Part shown: one piece after another, positions 24,323-32,731 of the stretch
Layout: each line of letters begins with the position of its first letter
How positions within the stretch are numbered: the first letter of the stretch is position 1
Assembly: GCA_033851265.1 (NCBI GenBank)
Contig: JAWWOW010000018.1
Coordinates: forward strand, 31,082 to 95,081
Source: JAWWOW01 sp033851265
GTDB lineage: Bacteria; Actinomycetota; Actinomycetes; JAWWOW01
Reading direction: 5' to 3'
DNA length: 64,000 nucleotides
Program-made: the position numbers and the translations under genes
Notes under the pieces: generated by a model
The model's database searches: none
Told to the model about the DNA's origin: nothing
The model's input: the letters and a program-made list of their open reading frames with translations, nothing else

Positions 24323-25339
24323 TCATTCTCCCATCATGGTCGCCGCTGTTGGAGCGAGCGCCGCCATTGTTGACTCCAGCTCGGTGCGAATCTCATCGGC
24401 CGTGGTCGCCCCGCTGAAGGGAAACGCGACCGGCTCATCGACACCCGCCGCCCGGAACCGCTCGAATCGCTCACGAACATCCGCCGCCGAACCCGCCAAG
24501 CAAAGCTCGTCGATGAAGGCGTCTGGGAGCGACGCCGCCGCTCCCTTGCGATCGCCGTCGTCCCACAGCTTCATGGCCGCAGTGCAGACATCGGTGAAAC
24601 CGTGACGTTCGAACGCGCGGCGGTACGCCGGGACGATGACGTAACCCATCACCTCGCGACGGGCCCATGCACGCGCGGCCTCTATGTCCTCGGTGACGCA
24701 CACCCGCACGAAGACCCCAACGCGGGCGTCACCGCCGGAGCGAACGAGACGCACGGCGTCCGGCACGGCATCGGCGACGATCCAGTTCAAGCAAACGCCG
24801 TCGGCGATCTCCCCTGCAGTCGCGAGCATGCGCTCACCCAGTGCGCCGAGCAGGATCGGCGGCGGCGGTGGCAGTGCCATCAGCACGCGGTAACCGTCGA
24901 CGCGGTAGTAAGCGCCTGCGTGGCTGACCTTCTCGCCAGCGAGTAGCGCACGCACAACGCCGACGTACTCCCGCATGCGTTCGAGGGGGGCGTCATAAGG
25001 GAGGCCGTTCCAGCGTTCGACGATCGTCGGCGACGAAACACCGAGCCCGAGCGTGAACCGACCACCCGACGCGTCCTGCACAGACGCAGCCGCTTGCGCC
25101 ATCAGCGACGGAGTGCGGGTCTGGATCGGTACGACGCCGGTGGCCAGGCCGATCTCGCGTGTCGCCGCAGCGCACGCGGTCAGCAACACGAACGCGTCGG
25201 CGGTGCCGGCTTCGGCAGCCCACACGCGGTCGTAGCCGAGCGCCTCCGCGCGTCGCGCCACCTCAGTGAAGCCCGCAACGGGCAAGCCGAGGTTCAGCGG
25301 TAGTGCGAGGCCGGTGCCGCCAATAGCCGGGGTAGTCAT
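24323..25339 (-). CDS. LLM-class (F420-dependent type) oxidoreductase
   Basis: 338-residue TIM-barrel luciferase-like monooxygenase family protein. Typical segments are EALGYDRVWAAEAG, GVVPIQTRTPSLMAQAAASV, GGRFTLGLGVSSPTIVERWNG and PPPILLGALGERML. In actinobacteria this subgroup usually uses coenzyme F420; the substrate is not predictable. ATG 25339 lies 7 nt after the HAD phosphatase stop. It is placed between HAD and ku in a minus-strand run. Confidence 0.88.
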   Translation of the reverse strand: MTTPAIGGTGLALPLNLGLPVAGFTEVARRAEALGYDRVWAAEAGTADAFVLLTACAAATREIGLATGVVPIQTRTPSLMAQAAASVQDASGGRFTLGLGVSSPTIVERWNGLPYDAPLERMREYVGVVRALLAGEKVSHAGAYYRVDGYRVLMALPPPPPILLGALGERMLATAGEIADGVCLNWIVADAVPDAVRLVRSGGDARVGVFVRVCVTEDIEAARAWARREVMGYVIVPAYRRAFERHGFTDVCTAAMKLWDDGDRKGAAASLPDAFIDELCLAGSAADVRERFERFRAAGVDEPVAFPFSGATTADEIRTELESTMAALAPTAATMMGE

Positions 25340-25346
25340 CGGCCGA

Positions 25347-26021
25347 TCATCCGGTGGCAGCCCGGTCTTTGACCAGTCGCCCGATCGGGCTGGCGTCGAG
25401 TTCCTTGCGGAGCTCGGCGACGTCCGCGTAGATCGCCACCGCCCCGGCCCGCTGGAGCTCCTCACGCGGGATGCCACCGGAAAGGACGGCGATGCAGGGC
25501 AGGCCCGCGCCCTTGGCGGCCTCGATGTCCCAGACCGTGTCCCCGACCATGACGCAGTGCTCGGGCCGGAGGTCGACCTTCTTCATCGCGGCGAACAGGA
25601 TCGCCGGGTCGGGCTTCGCGGCTCCGGCGTCCTTGGCGCCCGTGACCGCGTCGAGCACGTCGTCGGCATCCAGCGCTTTGGTGAGCATCTCGACCTCGTC
25701 GGGGTCGGCGCTCGTCGCGAGTACGACAGCCAGCCCACGCTCCTTGCAGTCACGAAAGAGCTCACGCGCATCGGGAAAGGGGCGCAGCTGCTCGAGGTAG
25801 GGGCCATAGAAGTGGCTGTGCGCGGTGACGACCGCATCGTCCTCTCGACCGAGGAGGTCTTTGACCAGCCCGCTCGAGCCGCGACCGATCAGTCGATGCA
25901 CGTCAGTCATCGACACGTCATGACCGTGAGCGCGGAACGCCTGCCACCAGGCGACGACGTGCAGGTAGTTGTCATCAACGAGCGTCCCGTCGATATCGAA
26001 GAGAACTCCAATGCGTGCCAT
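25347..26021 (-). CDS. HAD-family phosphatase (phosphoglycolate phosphatase-like)
   Basis: 224-residue haloacid dehalogenase-superfamily hydrolase. Motif I is FDIDGTLVD (nucleophile Asp 9, acid Asp 11), motif II is in VLATSADP, motif III the Lys in GAAKPDP and motif IV GDTVWDIEAAKGAG. A helical cap follows motif I, as in phosphoglycolate phosphatase and beta-phosphoglucomutase. It probably dephosphorylates a small metabolite. It is divergent from the flavin reductase gene with 36 nt between starts. Confidence 0.87.
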   Translation of the reverse strand: MARIGVLFDIDGTLVDDNYLHVVAWWQAFRAHGHDVSMTDVHRLIGRGSSGLVKDLLGREDDAVVTAHSHFYGPYLEQLRPFPDARELFRDCKERGLAVVLATSADPDEVEMLTKALDADDVLDAVTGAKDAGAAKPDPAILFAAMKKVDLRPEHCVMVGDTVWDIEAAKGAGLPCIAVLSGGIPREELQRAGAVAIYADVAELRKELDASPIGRLVKDRAATG

Positions 26022-26057
26022 GTAGTGGCGCTACCCCGATGGGGCAGGCTCTAGGCC

Positions 26058-27392
26058 ATGACGGACGCCTTCGACCTCATCGTTCTCGGCGGCGGCTCGG
26101 CCGGTGAGTACATCGCCTCCGACCTGGCGGGTGAGCTGAGCGTCCTGCTCGTCGAGGAGAACTTCGTCGGCGGCGAATGCCCCTACATCGCGTGCATTCC
26201 GAGCAAGGCGATGTTGCTGGCCGCAGAGCAAGGAATGCCCTGGCCGGAGGCGATCCGCCGCCGCGACTCCGCCGCCGCACACCGCGATGACAGTGCAAAG
26301 GCACGGCACACGGTGCAACGAGGTGTGACGCTTGTCCGCGCGCACGGCGTCGTGGCAGGACCTGGCGTCGTCGAGGCTGCGGGGTCGACGTACGCGTTCA
26401 CCGATCTCGTCATCTCCACCGGCGGCGCGCCGTCGAAACCACCCGTCGACGGACTCGCCGAACTCGAAACGTGGACGAGTGATTTCGCGCTGTCGTCAGA
26501 AGAGTTGCCCGAGCGGTTGCTGATCCTTGGAGGTGGCGCGGTCGGCTGTGAGCTTGCCCAGGTGTACGCGTCGTTCGGGACGCAGGTGACCATTGTCGAA
26601 TCCGCCGATCACTTGCTGCCACGCGAACCAGAGTTCCTCGGCGCCGGGATAGCCGATGCGTTGCGCAAACGCACCGTCGACGTGCGCACTGGTGTGAGCG
26701 CGTCACGCGCCGACATGGTCGACGGGACGTATCGGCTTCATCTTGACGATGACGTCGTCATCGGCGATCGCCTGCTCGTTGCGGCAGGTAAGACACCGCG
26801 CACCGCGAACCTCGGTCTCGACAAGCTCGGTATCGACGTCGAGCCGGGCAAGCCCTTGAGCATCGACGATCAGTGCCACGTCATCGGTCAGGAGCACGTG
26901 TGGGCCGCTGGTGACGTCACGGGTGTTGCGCCGTACACGCACACAGCCAACTATCACGCGCGCACGATCATCGCTGCACTGCAGGGCAAAGACGTGCGTG
27001 CCGACCACAGTGCGATTCCGAGAGTGGTGTACACCGACCCCGCGGCATTCGGCGTCGGACTCACGCCCGAACAGGCGAAGGACAAGGGCATCAGCATCGT
27101 GAGCGCATCGTTCGATGTCGGCGACACGGCACGTGCCTTCGTTGAACGCGAGGCCGGCACGACGGCCGTCAATGGACGGCTCGAGCTTTACGCCGACCGC
27201 GACCGCGGCGTGCTCGTTGGTGCGGCAGCCGTGGGCACCTACGCTGACGTGTGGACCGGCGAGCTCGTCCTCGCGGTGCGCGCCCAGGTCCCGGTACGCG
27301 TCCTCGCTGACGTCGTACACGCTTTTCCCACCGTGGGCGAGGCGCTCGAGCCACCTGCCCGTGAACTCGCCGAGTCTCTGGAGAGCCGATGA
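26058..27392 (+). CDS. FAD-dependent pyridine nucleotide-disulfide oxidoreductase
   Basis: 444-residue member of the dihydrolipoamide dehydrogenase/mercuric reductase family. FAD site LGGGSAGEYIA at the N-terminus, the redox disulfide in GGECPYIACIPSK (the CxxxxC spacing is normal but the usual LNVG is replaced by PYIA), the NAD(P) site GGGAVGCELAQVYASFG near 160, the second FAD motif VWAAGDVTG near 285, and a C-terminal dimer domain with HAFPTVGEALE supplying the His-Glu pair. It is not adjacent to E2 genes, so it is probably a quinone, thiol or metal reductase. The stop overlaps the next gene (ATGA). Confidence 0.87.
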   Translation: MTDAFDLIVLGGGSAGEYIASDLAGELSVLLVEENFVGGECPYIACIPSKAMLLAAEQGMPWPEAIRRRDSAAAHRDDSAKARHTVQRGVTLVRAHGVVAGPGVVEAAGSTYAFTDLVISTGGAPSKPPVDGLAELETWTSDFALSSEELPERLLILGGGAVGCELAQVYASFGTQVTIVESADHLLPREPEFLGAGIADALRKRTVDVRTGVSASRADMVDGTYRLHLDDDVVIGDRLLVAAGKTPRTANLGLDKLGIDVEPGKPLSIDDQCHVIGQEHVWAAGDVTGVAPYTHTANYHARTIIAALQGKDVRADHSAIPRVVYTDPAAFGVGLTPEQAKDKGISIVSASFDVGDTARAFVEREAGTTAVNGRLELYADRDRGVLVGAAAVGTYADVWTGELVLAVRAQVPVRVLADVVHAFPTVGEALEPPARELAESLESR

Positions 27393-27598
27393 CCGGACCG
27401 CCGGACGACGAACTCGATATCGAAGCGCCCGAGGAGTTGCCACTCGAAGCTCCGGAAGCCGACGTAGCGGAACAGCACACGCCGGTCAGTCCGCCTCCCG
27501 CCGACGGGCTTCCCACCGAGCTGCCGGCCGATGCCGATCCGGCCGACGTCCTCGACCAGCAGCGTGAGGTCGCCGCCGAGGACGACGAATACCGCTGA
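27389..27598 (+). CDS. Small acidic disordered protein
   Basis: 69-residue, Glu/Asp/Pro-rich protein (MTGPPDDELDIEAPEELPLEAPEADVAEQ in style, 20 or more acidic residues, no aromatic core) whose ATG overlaps the stop of the reductase (ATGA). It is likely intrinsically disordered. The overlap and codon use support translation. The function is unknown; it may accompany the reductase. Confidence 0.65.
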   Translation: MTGPPDDELDIEAPEELPLEAPEADVAEQHTPVSPPPADGLPTELPADADPADVLDQQREVAAEDDEYR

Positions 27599-27603
27599 GC
27601 GGA

Positions 27604-27619
27604 CCTACCGGTCGGTAGG
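27604..27619. promoter_or_regulatory. TetR-type operator palindrome
   Basis: CCTACCG-GT-CGGTAGG, perfect 7-nt arms, 22 nt before the GTG start of the TetR gene. The core TACCGGTCGGTA is the kind of site bound by many actinobacterial TetR proteins. It overlaps a TAGGCT -10-like box (27616-27621), which predicts autorepression. Confidence 0.75.
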
Positions 27620-27640
27620 CTCCCCTTGTGGTGATCAACA

Positions 27641-28282
27641 GTGAGTGACGTGCGCGAGGACACACCGCGCCGGAGCGCCCGCCTCCCCCGCGTTGCCCGG
27701 CGCCACCAGTTGTTAGGAGCCGCTCAAGAGGTCTTCGTCGCTCAGGGCTACCACGCCGCGGCGATGGATGAGATTGCGGAAACTGCAGGCGTCAGCAAGC
27801 CGGTGCTCTACCAACACTTCCCGAGCAAGCTCGATCTCTACCTTGCGCTGCTCGAGCAGCACTGTGAGGACCTGATCGCGCGCGTGCGCTCCGCATTGGA
27901 GTCCACGACGGACAACAAGTTGCGTGTCGAGGCAGCGATCTCGGCGTACTTCGGCTTCGTTGCTGGTGATGGCGAGGCATTTCGGCTGGTGTTCGAGTCG
28001 GACTTGCGCAACGAGCCGGCTGTTCGCGAGCGGGTAGAAGGAGCGTCGCGCGAGTGTGCGGACATGATCGCGATGACCATTGCAAAGGACACCGGCTCGG
28101 TCGAAGACGAGGCTCGGCTGCTGTCCGTCGGACTTGCCGGCCTGGCTGAGATCGGCGCGCGCTACTGGCTCACCAGCCCGGGCTCCGTCGACCGGGACCG
28201 CGCGGTCGCGCTGCTCTCGGCGCTGGCCTGGCGTGGCATCAGTGCCTTCCCCCGCGCGGGCGACCCGACGTCCACCGGTTAA
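27641..28282 (+). CDS. TetR-family transcriptional regulator
   Basis: 213-residue repressor. The N-terminal helix-turn-helix is RHQLLGAAQEVFVAQGYHAAAMDEIAETAGVSKPVLYQHFPSKLDLY (spread over about residues 24-70); the rest is an all-helical ligand domain that also dimerises. The start is GTG 27641 behind a palindromic operator, so autoregulation is likely. It occupies the place of the TetR gene found beside DUF3107 in mycobacteria. The ligand is unknown. Confidence 0.92.
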   Translation: MSDVREDTPRRSARLPRVARRHQLLGAAQEVFVAQGYHAAAMDEIAETAGVSKPVLYQHFPSKLDLYLALLEQHCEDLIARVRSALESTTDNKLRVEAAISAYFGFVAGDGEAFRLVFESDLRNEPAVRERVEGASRECADMIAMTIAKDTGSVEDEARLLSVGLAGLAEIGARYWLTSPGSVDRDRAVALLSALAWRGISAFPRAGDPTSTG

Positions 28283-28285
28283 CCT
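28280..28285 (+). promoter_or_regulatory. -10 box (TAACCT) before DUF3107 gene
   Basis: TAACCT begins in the TetR stop codon and lies 6 nt before GTG 28292, suggesting a leaderless start in addition to read-through from TetR. Confidence 0.4.
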
Positions 28286-28291
28286 GGCGTC

Positions 28292-28516
28292 GTGGAGGTA
28301 AAGATCGGCGTTCAATACGCCATGCGCGAGATCATTCTCGAAAGCACAGATACGCCCGAGAATGTCGAGAAGGCCGTTGCGAGCGCCCTGAAATCAGGCG
28401 GCATGCTGACCCTCGTCGACGAGAGCGGCCGCAAGGTAATCGTGCCCGCCGACCGGTTGGCCTACGTCGAGATCGGTGAGCCCCGGGAACGCCGCGTCGG
28501 CTTCGGCGCCATCTAG
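28292..28516 (+). CDS. DUF3107 family small protein
   Basis: 74-residue actinobacterial DUF3107 protein (MEVKIGVQYAMREIILES start, GGMLTLVDESGRKVIVPADRLAYVEIG end), a compact alpha/beta protein of unknown role that is nearly always next to this TetR gene in actinobacteria. It starts at GTG 28292, 9 nt after the TetR stop. Confidence 0.9.
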   Translation: MEVKIGVQYAMREIILESTDTPENVEKAVASALKSGGMLTLVDESGRKVIVPADRLAYVEIGEPRERRVGFGAI

Positions 28517-28566
28517 CTATAAGGCAAACCAAAAGCGCAATTAGGGGACCAACACCCGTTCAGTCG

Positions 28567-28622
28567 CGTTGCCACCTGCCGCGTCGTTTTGTGCGCCGAA
28601 AACGACGCCGTGGGTGGCAACG
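28567..28622. terminator. Large bidirectional stem-loop between convergent genes
   Basis: CGTTGCCACC (28567-28576) pairs with GGTGGCAACG (28613-28622), and GCGTCGTTTT (28581-28590) with AAAACGACGC (28599-28608), with a symmetric 4x4 internal loop and an 8-nt apical loop: 20 perfect base pairs. It sits between the convergent DUF3107 and ferritin-like genes, so a terminator for both is likely, although no U-tract follows. Confidence 0.7.
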
Positions 28623-28629
28623 TGCAAAC

Positions 28630-28699
28630 CGCGCCGCCGCTCGCTCCTCGCTGCGCTCCTGCTCTGCTCTTCGTTGCGCTCTTGCTTTTGACTTTGCTC
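28630..28699. repeat. Degenerate GAGC-type purine-rich repeat tract
   Basis: On the minus strand this tract is a string of AAGAGC, AGAGCA, GGAGCG and AGCGAG units lying just after the ferritin-like gene stop, ending in GCGGCGGCG. It is low-complexity and purine-biased. It encodes nothing recognisable and may belong to the 3' end of that transcript. Confidence 0.4.
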
Positions 28700-29362
28700 T
28701 TACGCCTTCAGACCGAGCGCCTGCATGCGATTGGCGTGTTCGTCGGTCAACCGTTTGAGCATTGCGGTGAGATCAGCTGCGTCGGCTTCGGCGTGTTCGC
28801 CGCCTTCGCCGACGATCAGCCGGGCGAGCCCTTCTCGTTCCGCGGCTACGTGGTAGGCCTGCGTCAAGGCTTCGCCGACAAGACGTCGCGCCCACAGTGC
28901 CAGTCGACCAGCAACGGTCGGCTCCGCCTGGATCGCCGTACGAACATGGTCGACTGCAAACGCAGCGTGTCCGGTGTCGGCGAGTACATCGAGCACCAGA
29001 GTGCGCGTCGGTTCCGGAACCTTCTGGGCAACCTCACGGTAGAAGTCGATCCCGAAATTGTCTCCGACGTACGCCTTGACCAAGCCTTCGAGCCAATCAG
29101 CCGGTGCGGTCTGCTCATGGAACGCGTCGAGCACTGACACGAACGGCGTCATCGCCTCTTCTGCAATGACGCCGAGTTCCTTTTCCAAATGGTCGTGTAA
29201 GCGTTGGTAGTGACCAAACTCGGCAACGGCCATACCAGCCAACGCAGCGCGGTCCTCCAGCGTGGGCGCGAGTCGCGCGTCGTCAACCAAGCGGTCAAAG
29301 GCGGTGAGCTCGGCGTACGCGAGCAGCCCGACCAGGTCAACGATGGCGTCGTCCACTGGCAT
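28700..29362 (-). CDS. Ferritin-like (MiaE-type) domain protein
   Basis: 220-residue all-helical protein with spaced Glu/His residues of a ferritin-like diiron fold: LLAYAELTAFDRL, AEFGHYQRLHDHLEKE, FHEQTAPADWLEGLV, and DTGHAAFAVDHVR. Mycobacteria carry a homologue at the same place beside rhlE. The family includes tRNA hydroxylase MiaE-like proteins, but the actual activity is unknown. A TAGGCT box lies 6 nt before ATG 29362. Confidence 0.82.
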   Translation of the reverse strand: MPVDDAIVDLVGLLAYAELTAFDRLVDDARLAPTLEDRAALAGMAVAEFGHYQRLHDHLEKELGVIAEEAMTPFVSVLDAFHEQTAPADWLEGLVKAYVGDNFGIDFYREVAQKVPEPTRTLVLDVLADTGHAAFAVDHVRTAIQAEPTVAGRLALWARRLVGEALTQAYHVAAEREGLARLIVGEGGEHAEADAADLTAMLKRLTDEHANRMQALGLKA

Positions 29363-29368
29363 AAACGG

Positions 29369-29374
29369 AGCCTA
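29369..29374 (-). promoter_or_regulatory. -10 box (TAGGCT) of leaderless ferritin-like gene
   Basis: TAGGCT on the minus strand, 6 nt before ATG 29362. The divergent helicase gene starts only 35 nt away. Confidence 0.5.
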
Positions 29375-29397
29375 ATGGGCGTTGGAAGGTAGACTTG

Positions 29398-30906
29398 ATG
29401 TTGGTTGTCGGCCGATGGCGCCGGCACAGCGGCCTCGACGGGCCGCCTACGAGAGGCCTGGTTCTGTCCGAAGACGCTGTTCAACCTGAGTTCGAAAGCG
29501 CGCCCGCACCGACGTTTCGCAGTTTGGGAGTTGCCCCCGCCATCGCCGACGCGCTGGAGGCGGAGGGGATCATTCATCCGTTCCCCATCCAGACGCTTGC
29601 GCTGCCTGTGGTGCTTCGCGGCGACGATGTCATCGGTCAAGCACGCACCGGCACCGGCAAGACGTTCGCGTTCGGTATCCCGCTGTTGATGAACCTCGAC
29701 TTGCCCGGCGACGGCAAACCGGCGGCACTCGTCGTCGTACCAACGCGTGAACTCTGCGTGCAGGTCGCGTCCGACATCAACCGAGCCGGGCGCAACCTCG
29801 GCGCACGCGTTCTCGCGATCTACGGCGGTCGTTCGTACGAGCCACAGGTGGAAGCCCTGAAGAAGGGCATCGACGTCGTGGTCGGTACGCCGGGACGCCT
29901 ACTCGACCTTGCGCGGCAACGTCACCTCGACTTGTCACACGTGCGCACGCTCGTCCTCGACGAAGCCGACGAAATGCTCGACCTCGGCTTCCTCCCTGAC
30001 GTCGAAGCGATCGTGTCGCTGACGAACGTGGACCGGCAATCGATGTTGTTCTCGGCCACGATGCCCGGTCCGATCGTGACGCTGTCTCGCCGCTACCTTC
30101 GTCGGGCCGTGAACATCCGAGCGGAAAGCCCGGATGAGAATGCGACCGTTCCGACCACGCAGCAGCACGTGTTTCGTGCACACGCACTCGACAAGATCGA
30201 GATGCTCGCGCGCATTCTGCAGGCACGCAGCCGCGGTTTGGTGATGGTGTTCGTCCGCACCAAGCGCACCGCTGCCAAGGTTGCCGACGATCTCGCCGAA
30301 CGCGGCTTCGCCGCGGCGGCCGTGCACGGTGACTTAGGGCAAGGTCAACGTGAGCAGGCGCTTCGCGCGTTCCGAACCGGCAAGGTCGACGTGCTGGTCG
30401 CTACCGACGTCGCAGCGCGCGGGATCGACATCGGTGGCGTGACGCACGTCGTCAACTACCAATGCCCGGAAGACGAGAAGACCTACCTCCACCGCATCGG
30501 ACGCACCGGCCGTGCTGGTGAGTCGGGCGTTGCCGTGACGTTCGTCGACTGGGATGACCTGCATCGGTGGACGCTGATCAACACCGCCCTCAAGCTGCCG
30601 TTCCCGGATCCACCCGAGACGTATTCGACCTCGGATCATCTGTTCGAGACGTTGGACATCCCGCCGGGCATCACCGGCCGGCTGCCCCGCAGCAAGCGCA
30701 CCCGCGCGGGCCTGAACGCCGAGGTGCTCGAAGACCTCGGCGAGACCGGACGTGCTCGCTCGCGCGCCCCCCGCGGCAGCGGCCCGCGACCCGCGGCACA
30801 CGCACCAGACGGCGGCGAGGGCGGTGACCGGCCCTCTGCGCCCGGGCGCCGCAAGCATCCGCGTCGGCGTACGCGTGGCGGAGCAACCGACCCCACCGAG
30901 GGCTGA
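29398..30906 (+). CDS. rhlE: DEAD-box ATP-dependent RNA helicase (RhlE type)
   Basis: 502-residue RNA helicase. Q-motif PFPIQTLAL, motif I ARTGTGKT, Ia PTRELCVQ, II DEAD (LVLDEADEMLDLGF), III SATMPG, V TDVAARGIDI and VI HRIGRTGRAG are all intact. The C-terminal ~60 residues are basic and Arg/Gly/Pro-rich (RSRAPRGSGPRP, RRKHPRRRTRGG), a likely RNA-binding tail. Its role is RNA remodelling in ribosome biogenesis or decay. ATG 29398 is chosen because GGAAGG lies 8 nt upstream; TTG 29395 is possible. The N-terminal ~30 residues before the Q-motif region are longer than usual. Confidence 0.92.
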   Translation: MLVVGRWRRHSGLDGPPTRGLVLSEDAVQPEFESAPAPTFRSLGVAPAIADALEAEGIIHPFPIQTLALPVVLRGDDVIGQARTGTGKTFAFGIPLLMNLDLPGDGKPAALVVVPTRELCVQVASDINRAGRNLGARVLAIYGGRSYEPQVEALKKGIDVVVGTPGRLLDLARQRHLDLSHVRTLVLDEADEMLDLGFLPDVEAIVSLTNVDRQSMLFSATMPGPIVTLSRRYLRRAVNIRAESPDENATVPTTQQHVFRAHALDKIEMLARILQARSRGLVMVFVRTKRTAAKVADDLAERGFAAAAVHGDLGQGQREQALRAFRTGKVDVLVATDVAARGIDIGGVTHVVNYQCPEDEKTYLHRIGRTGRAGESGVAVTFVDWDDLHRWTLINTALKLPFPDPPETYSTSDHLFETLDIPPGITGRLPRSKRTRAGLNAEVLEDLGETGRARSRAPRGSGPRPAAHAPDGGEGGDRPSAPGRRKHPRRRTRGGATDPTEG

Positions 30907-30977
30907 CCCCTACGGGCGGTCAAGACGCCCCCCTCCAGAGCCGACAAATCTGGCAAGCGTTGGTGGAGGGAGCCCCC

Positions 30978-31442
30978 GTGACACTGCACAGCGTCGCCGG
31001 TCACCGGATCGGAGAAGACACCGAGGACTTGAAGGGCTGGCTTCGCGACCTCGAAGGCTGCCCGACGGTCACCCACACCCACGTGCTCGTCTGCGCCAAC
31101 GACGTCCATGACGAGCCGGCCACCTGGTTCTACGTCGAAGCCGACCCGGCACAAGGCGTCGTACGCCGTCGTTGCCTGGCGTGCGGACTCGTTGCGGCCA
31201 CCCTCGACTCCGAAGAGCGCTGGAGCCACCCGCACATGTGGTCGTGCAACAGCTGCGGCCAGTCCATCGCTGAGGTAGCCGCCGGGATACACGCGCCCTC
31301 GGAGGACCCTGACTCAGACGCTGCCGGCCCGGTGTCCTGGTTGGCGATCGGCGTGCGCTGCGTTGGTTGCGGCACGCTCGCTGGTGTCACCGACTTCGTG
31401 GTCCGCGGCGAGGTGTACCACGAGGTCATCACCGCACTGTGA
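30978..31442 (+). CDS. Conserved zinc-ribbon protein of unknown function
   Basis: 154-residue protein with three CxxC-type pairs (CLACG, CNSCG, CVGCG), consistent with one or two zinc ribbons, flanked by TWFYVEADPAQGVVRRR and ERWSHPHMWS. GTG 30978 is chosen because GGAGGG lies 7 nt upstream. There is no membrane segment or catalytic motif. It lies between the RNA helicase and a second zinc-ribbon protein on the other strand; a nucleic-acid-related role is a guess. Confidence 0.65.
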   Translation: MTLHSVAGHRIGEDTEDLKGWLRDLEGCPTVTHTHVLVCANDVHDEPATWFYVEADPAQGVVRRRCLACGLVAATLDSEERWSHPHMWSCNSCGQSIAEVAAGIHAPSEDPDSDAAGPVSWLAIGVRCVGCGTLAGVTDFVVRGEVYHEVITAL

Positions 31443-31445
31443 GCT

Positions 31446-31760
31446 TCAGAACTGGATCGAGACCCGCACCCAGGTGAAGTGTCCGCACGCCGGGCACTTG
31501 AGCCACGACGGATTGTCTCGGCGCAGGAACGGCAGATGCACACTCGGTAGTGCGGCCCGCAGACCTTGTGCAGGCGAGAGCACCGACCGCTCATGGCACG
31601 ACGAGCATTCGATCGTCACTGACCCGAATGCTGGTGTCGGCTCCGACTCCGCGACGCTGAACAACGCGCGCTTGCCATCAGCGTCGCGAATCTCCGTCGC
31701 AGGGGCTGCGGGAGCTGCATGCGGGGTACGCGGCCGCACCCGGTCGAGACCGCCGCTCAT
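31446..31760 (-). CDS. Zinc-ribbon protein in operon with ParA
   Basis: 104-residue protein: a disordered Pro/Ala-rich N-terminus, then a compact domain with ECSSCHERS and LKCPACGHFTWVRVS, a rubredoxin-like zinc ribbon. Its ATG overlaps the parA stop (ATGA), so it is translated together with ParA. Such a partner next to this ParA is common in actinobacteria as I recall; its function is unknown. Confidence 0.72.
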   Translation of the reverse strand: MSGGLDRVRPRTPHAAPAAPATEIRDADGKRALFSVAESEPTPAFGSVTIECSSCHERSVLSPAQGLRAALPSVHLPFLRRDNPSWLKCPACGHFTWVRVSIQF

Positions 31761-32578
31761 GCCACACCGCCACTAACAGTTTTTTCGATCAGGTCGATCG
31801 GGCTTTCCTGCCCAATGATCTCGGGCACCCCAACCAACGTGCGCGCCAGCTGCTGATATGCCTGCGCACCGGGCGTCGACTTCGAGGTGGTGAGGATCGA
31901 CTTGCCGGCTGCAGGAGCCTCTGCGAAACGGATCGACTTCGCAATGGGCGGGTCGAGCACCTCGAGGCCGTACCGACTCGACACGTCCGCGAGCACCTCG
32001 CGCGCATGCGTTGTCCGCGCGTCGTACAACGTCGGGAGTACGCCGAGCACGCGCAAGTCGCGGTTGGTCAGCCGCTGGACGTCGTGCACGGTGTCGAGCA
32101 ACTGGCCGACACCGCGATGTGACAGGGCCTCACACTGGAGCGGCACGATGACCTCATCGGCAGCCGTCAACGCGTTGATCGTGAGCACACCGAGTGACGG
32201 CGGGCAGTCCAGCAACACCCAGTCGTAGCCGGAGGCGATGTCTTCCATCGCGAGCCGCAGGGTCTGCTCGCGACCGGTCTTGGTCAGCAGCACCGCCTCG
32301 CAGCCCGCGAGATCGATCGTCGCGGGCAACAGGTCGGGGCCGTCGCTGGTGCTCTGCAACGCCATGCCCGCCGACACACGACCGAGCAACACGTCGTGGA
32401 CGGAAAGCTCGAGCGCATCTGGATCAAAACCCAGCGAGAACGTCAGGCAGGCCTGCGGATCAAGGTCGACGAGCAAGACTTTCTGCCCGAGCTCGCACAG
32501 GGCAGCACCGAGCGACGCAACGGTCGTGGTCTTGGCCACGCCGCCCTTTTGGTTGGCTACGGCGATGATTCTGGTCAC
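31757..32578 (-). CDS. ParA/Soj-family ATPase
   Basis: 273-residue deviant Walker A ATPase. ANQKGGVAKTTT near residue 8 has the ParA signature lysine, DLDPQACLTFSLG follows, and LDCPPSLGVLTINAL is the Walker B region. No ParB gene is adjacent and the locus is not the origin region, so it is an orphan ParA of the kind found beside rhlE in mycobacteria, possibly positioning a protein complex. GTG 32578 is the natural start; longer in-frame extension crosses the divergent hydrolase gene and is not real. Confidence 0.88.
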   Translation of the reverse strand: MTRIIAVANQKGGVAKTTTVASLGAALCELGQKVLLVDLDPQACLTFSLGFDPDALELSVHDVLLGRVSAGMALQSTSDGPDLLPATIDLAGCEAVLLTKTGREQTLRLAMEDIASGYDWVLLDCPPSLGVLTINALTAADEVIVPLQCEALSHRGVGQLLDTVHDVQRLTNRDLRVLGVLPTLYDARTTHAREVLADVSSRYGLEVLDPPIAKSIRFAEAPAAGKSILTTSKSTPGAQAYQQLARTLVGVPEIIGQESPIDLIEKTVSGGVA

Positions 32579-32731
32579 GCGCGGACATCCCAAAATTAGG
32601 GGGAAGGGGAACGTGCGGAGCGGCCATCCTCCCCCGCCTACCGATGAGGAGCAACCCGCCGTCCGGCGAGTGAGCGAAGAGTTTTCATACAGTTCACATA
32701 TGAGGCGCATTTCGCATCGCGGAGGTCGACC

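Noticed and set aside
31757..32578. A chromosome partition locus (parABS)
   Set aside because: No ParB gene or parS-like palindrome next to ParA, and none of the replication-origin genes are nearby.
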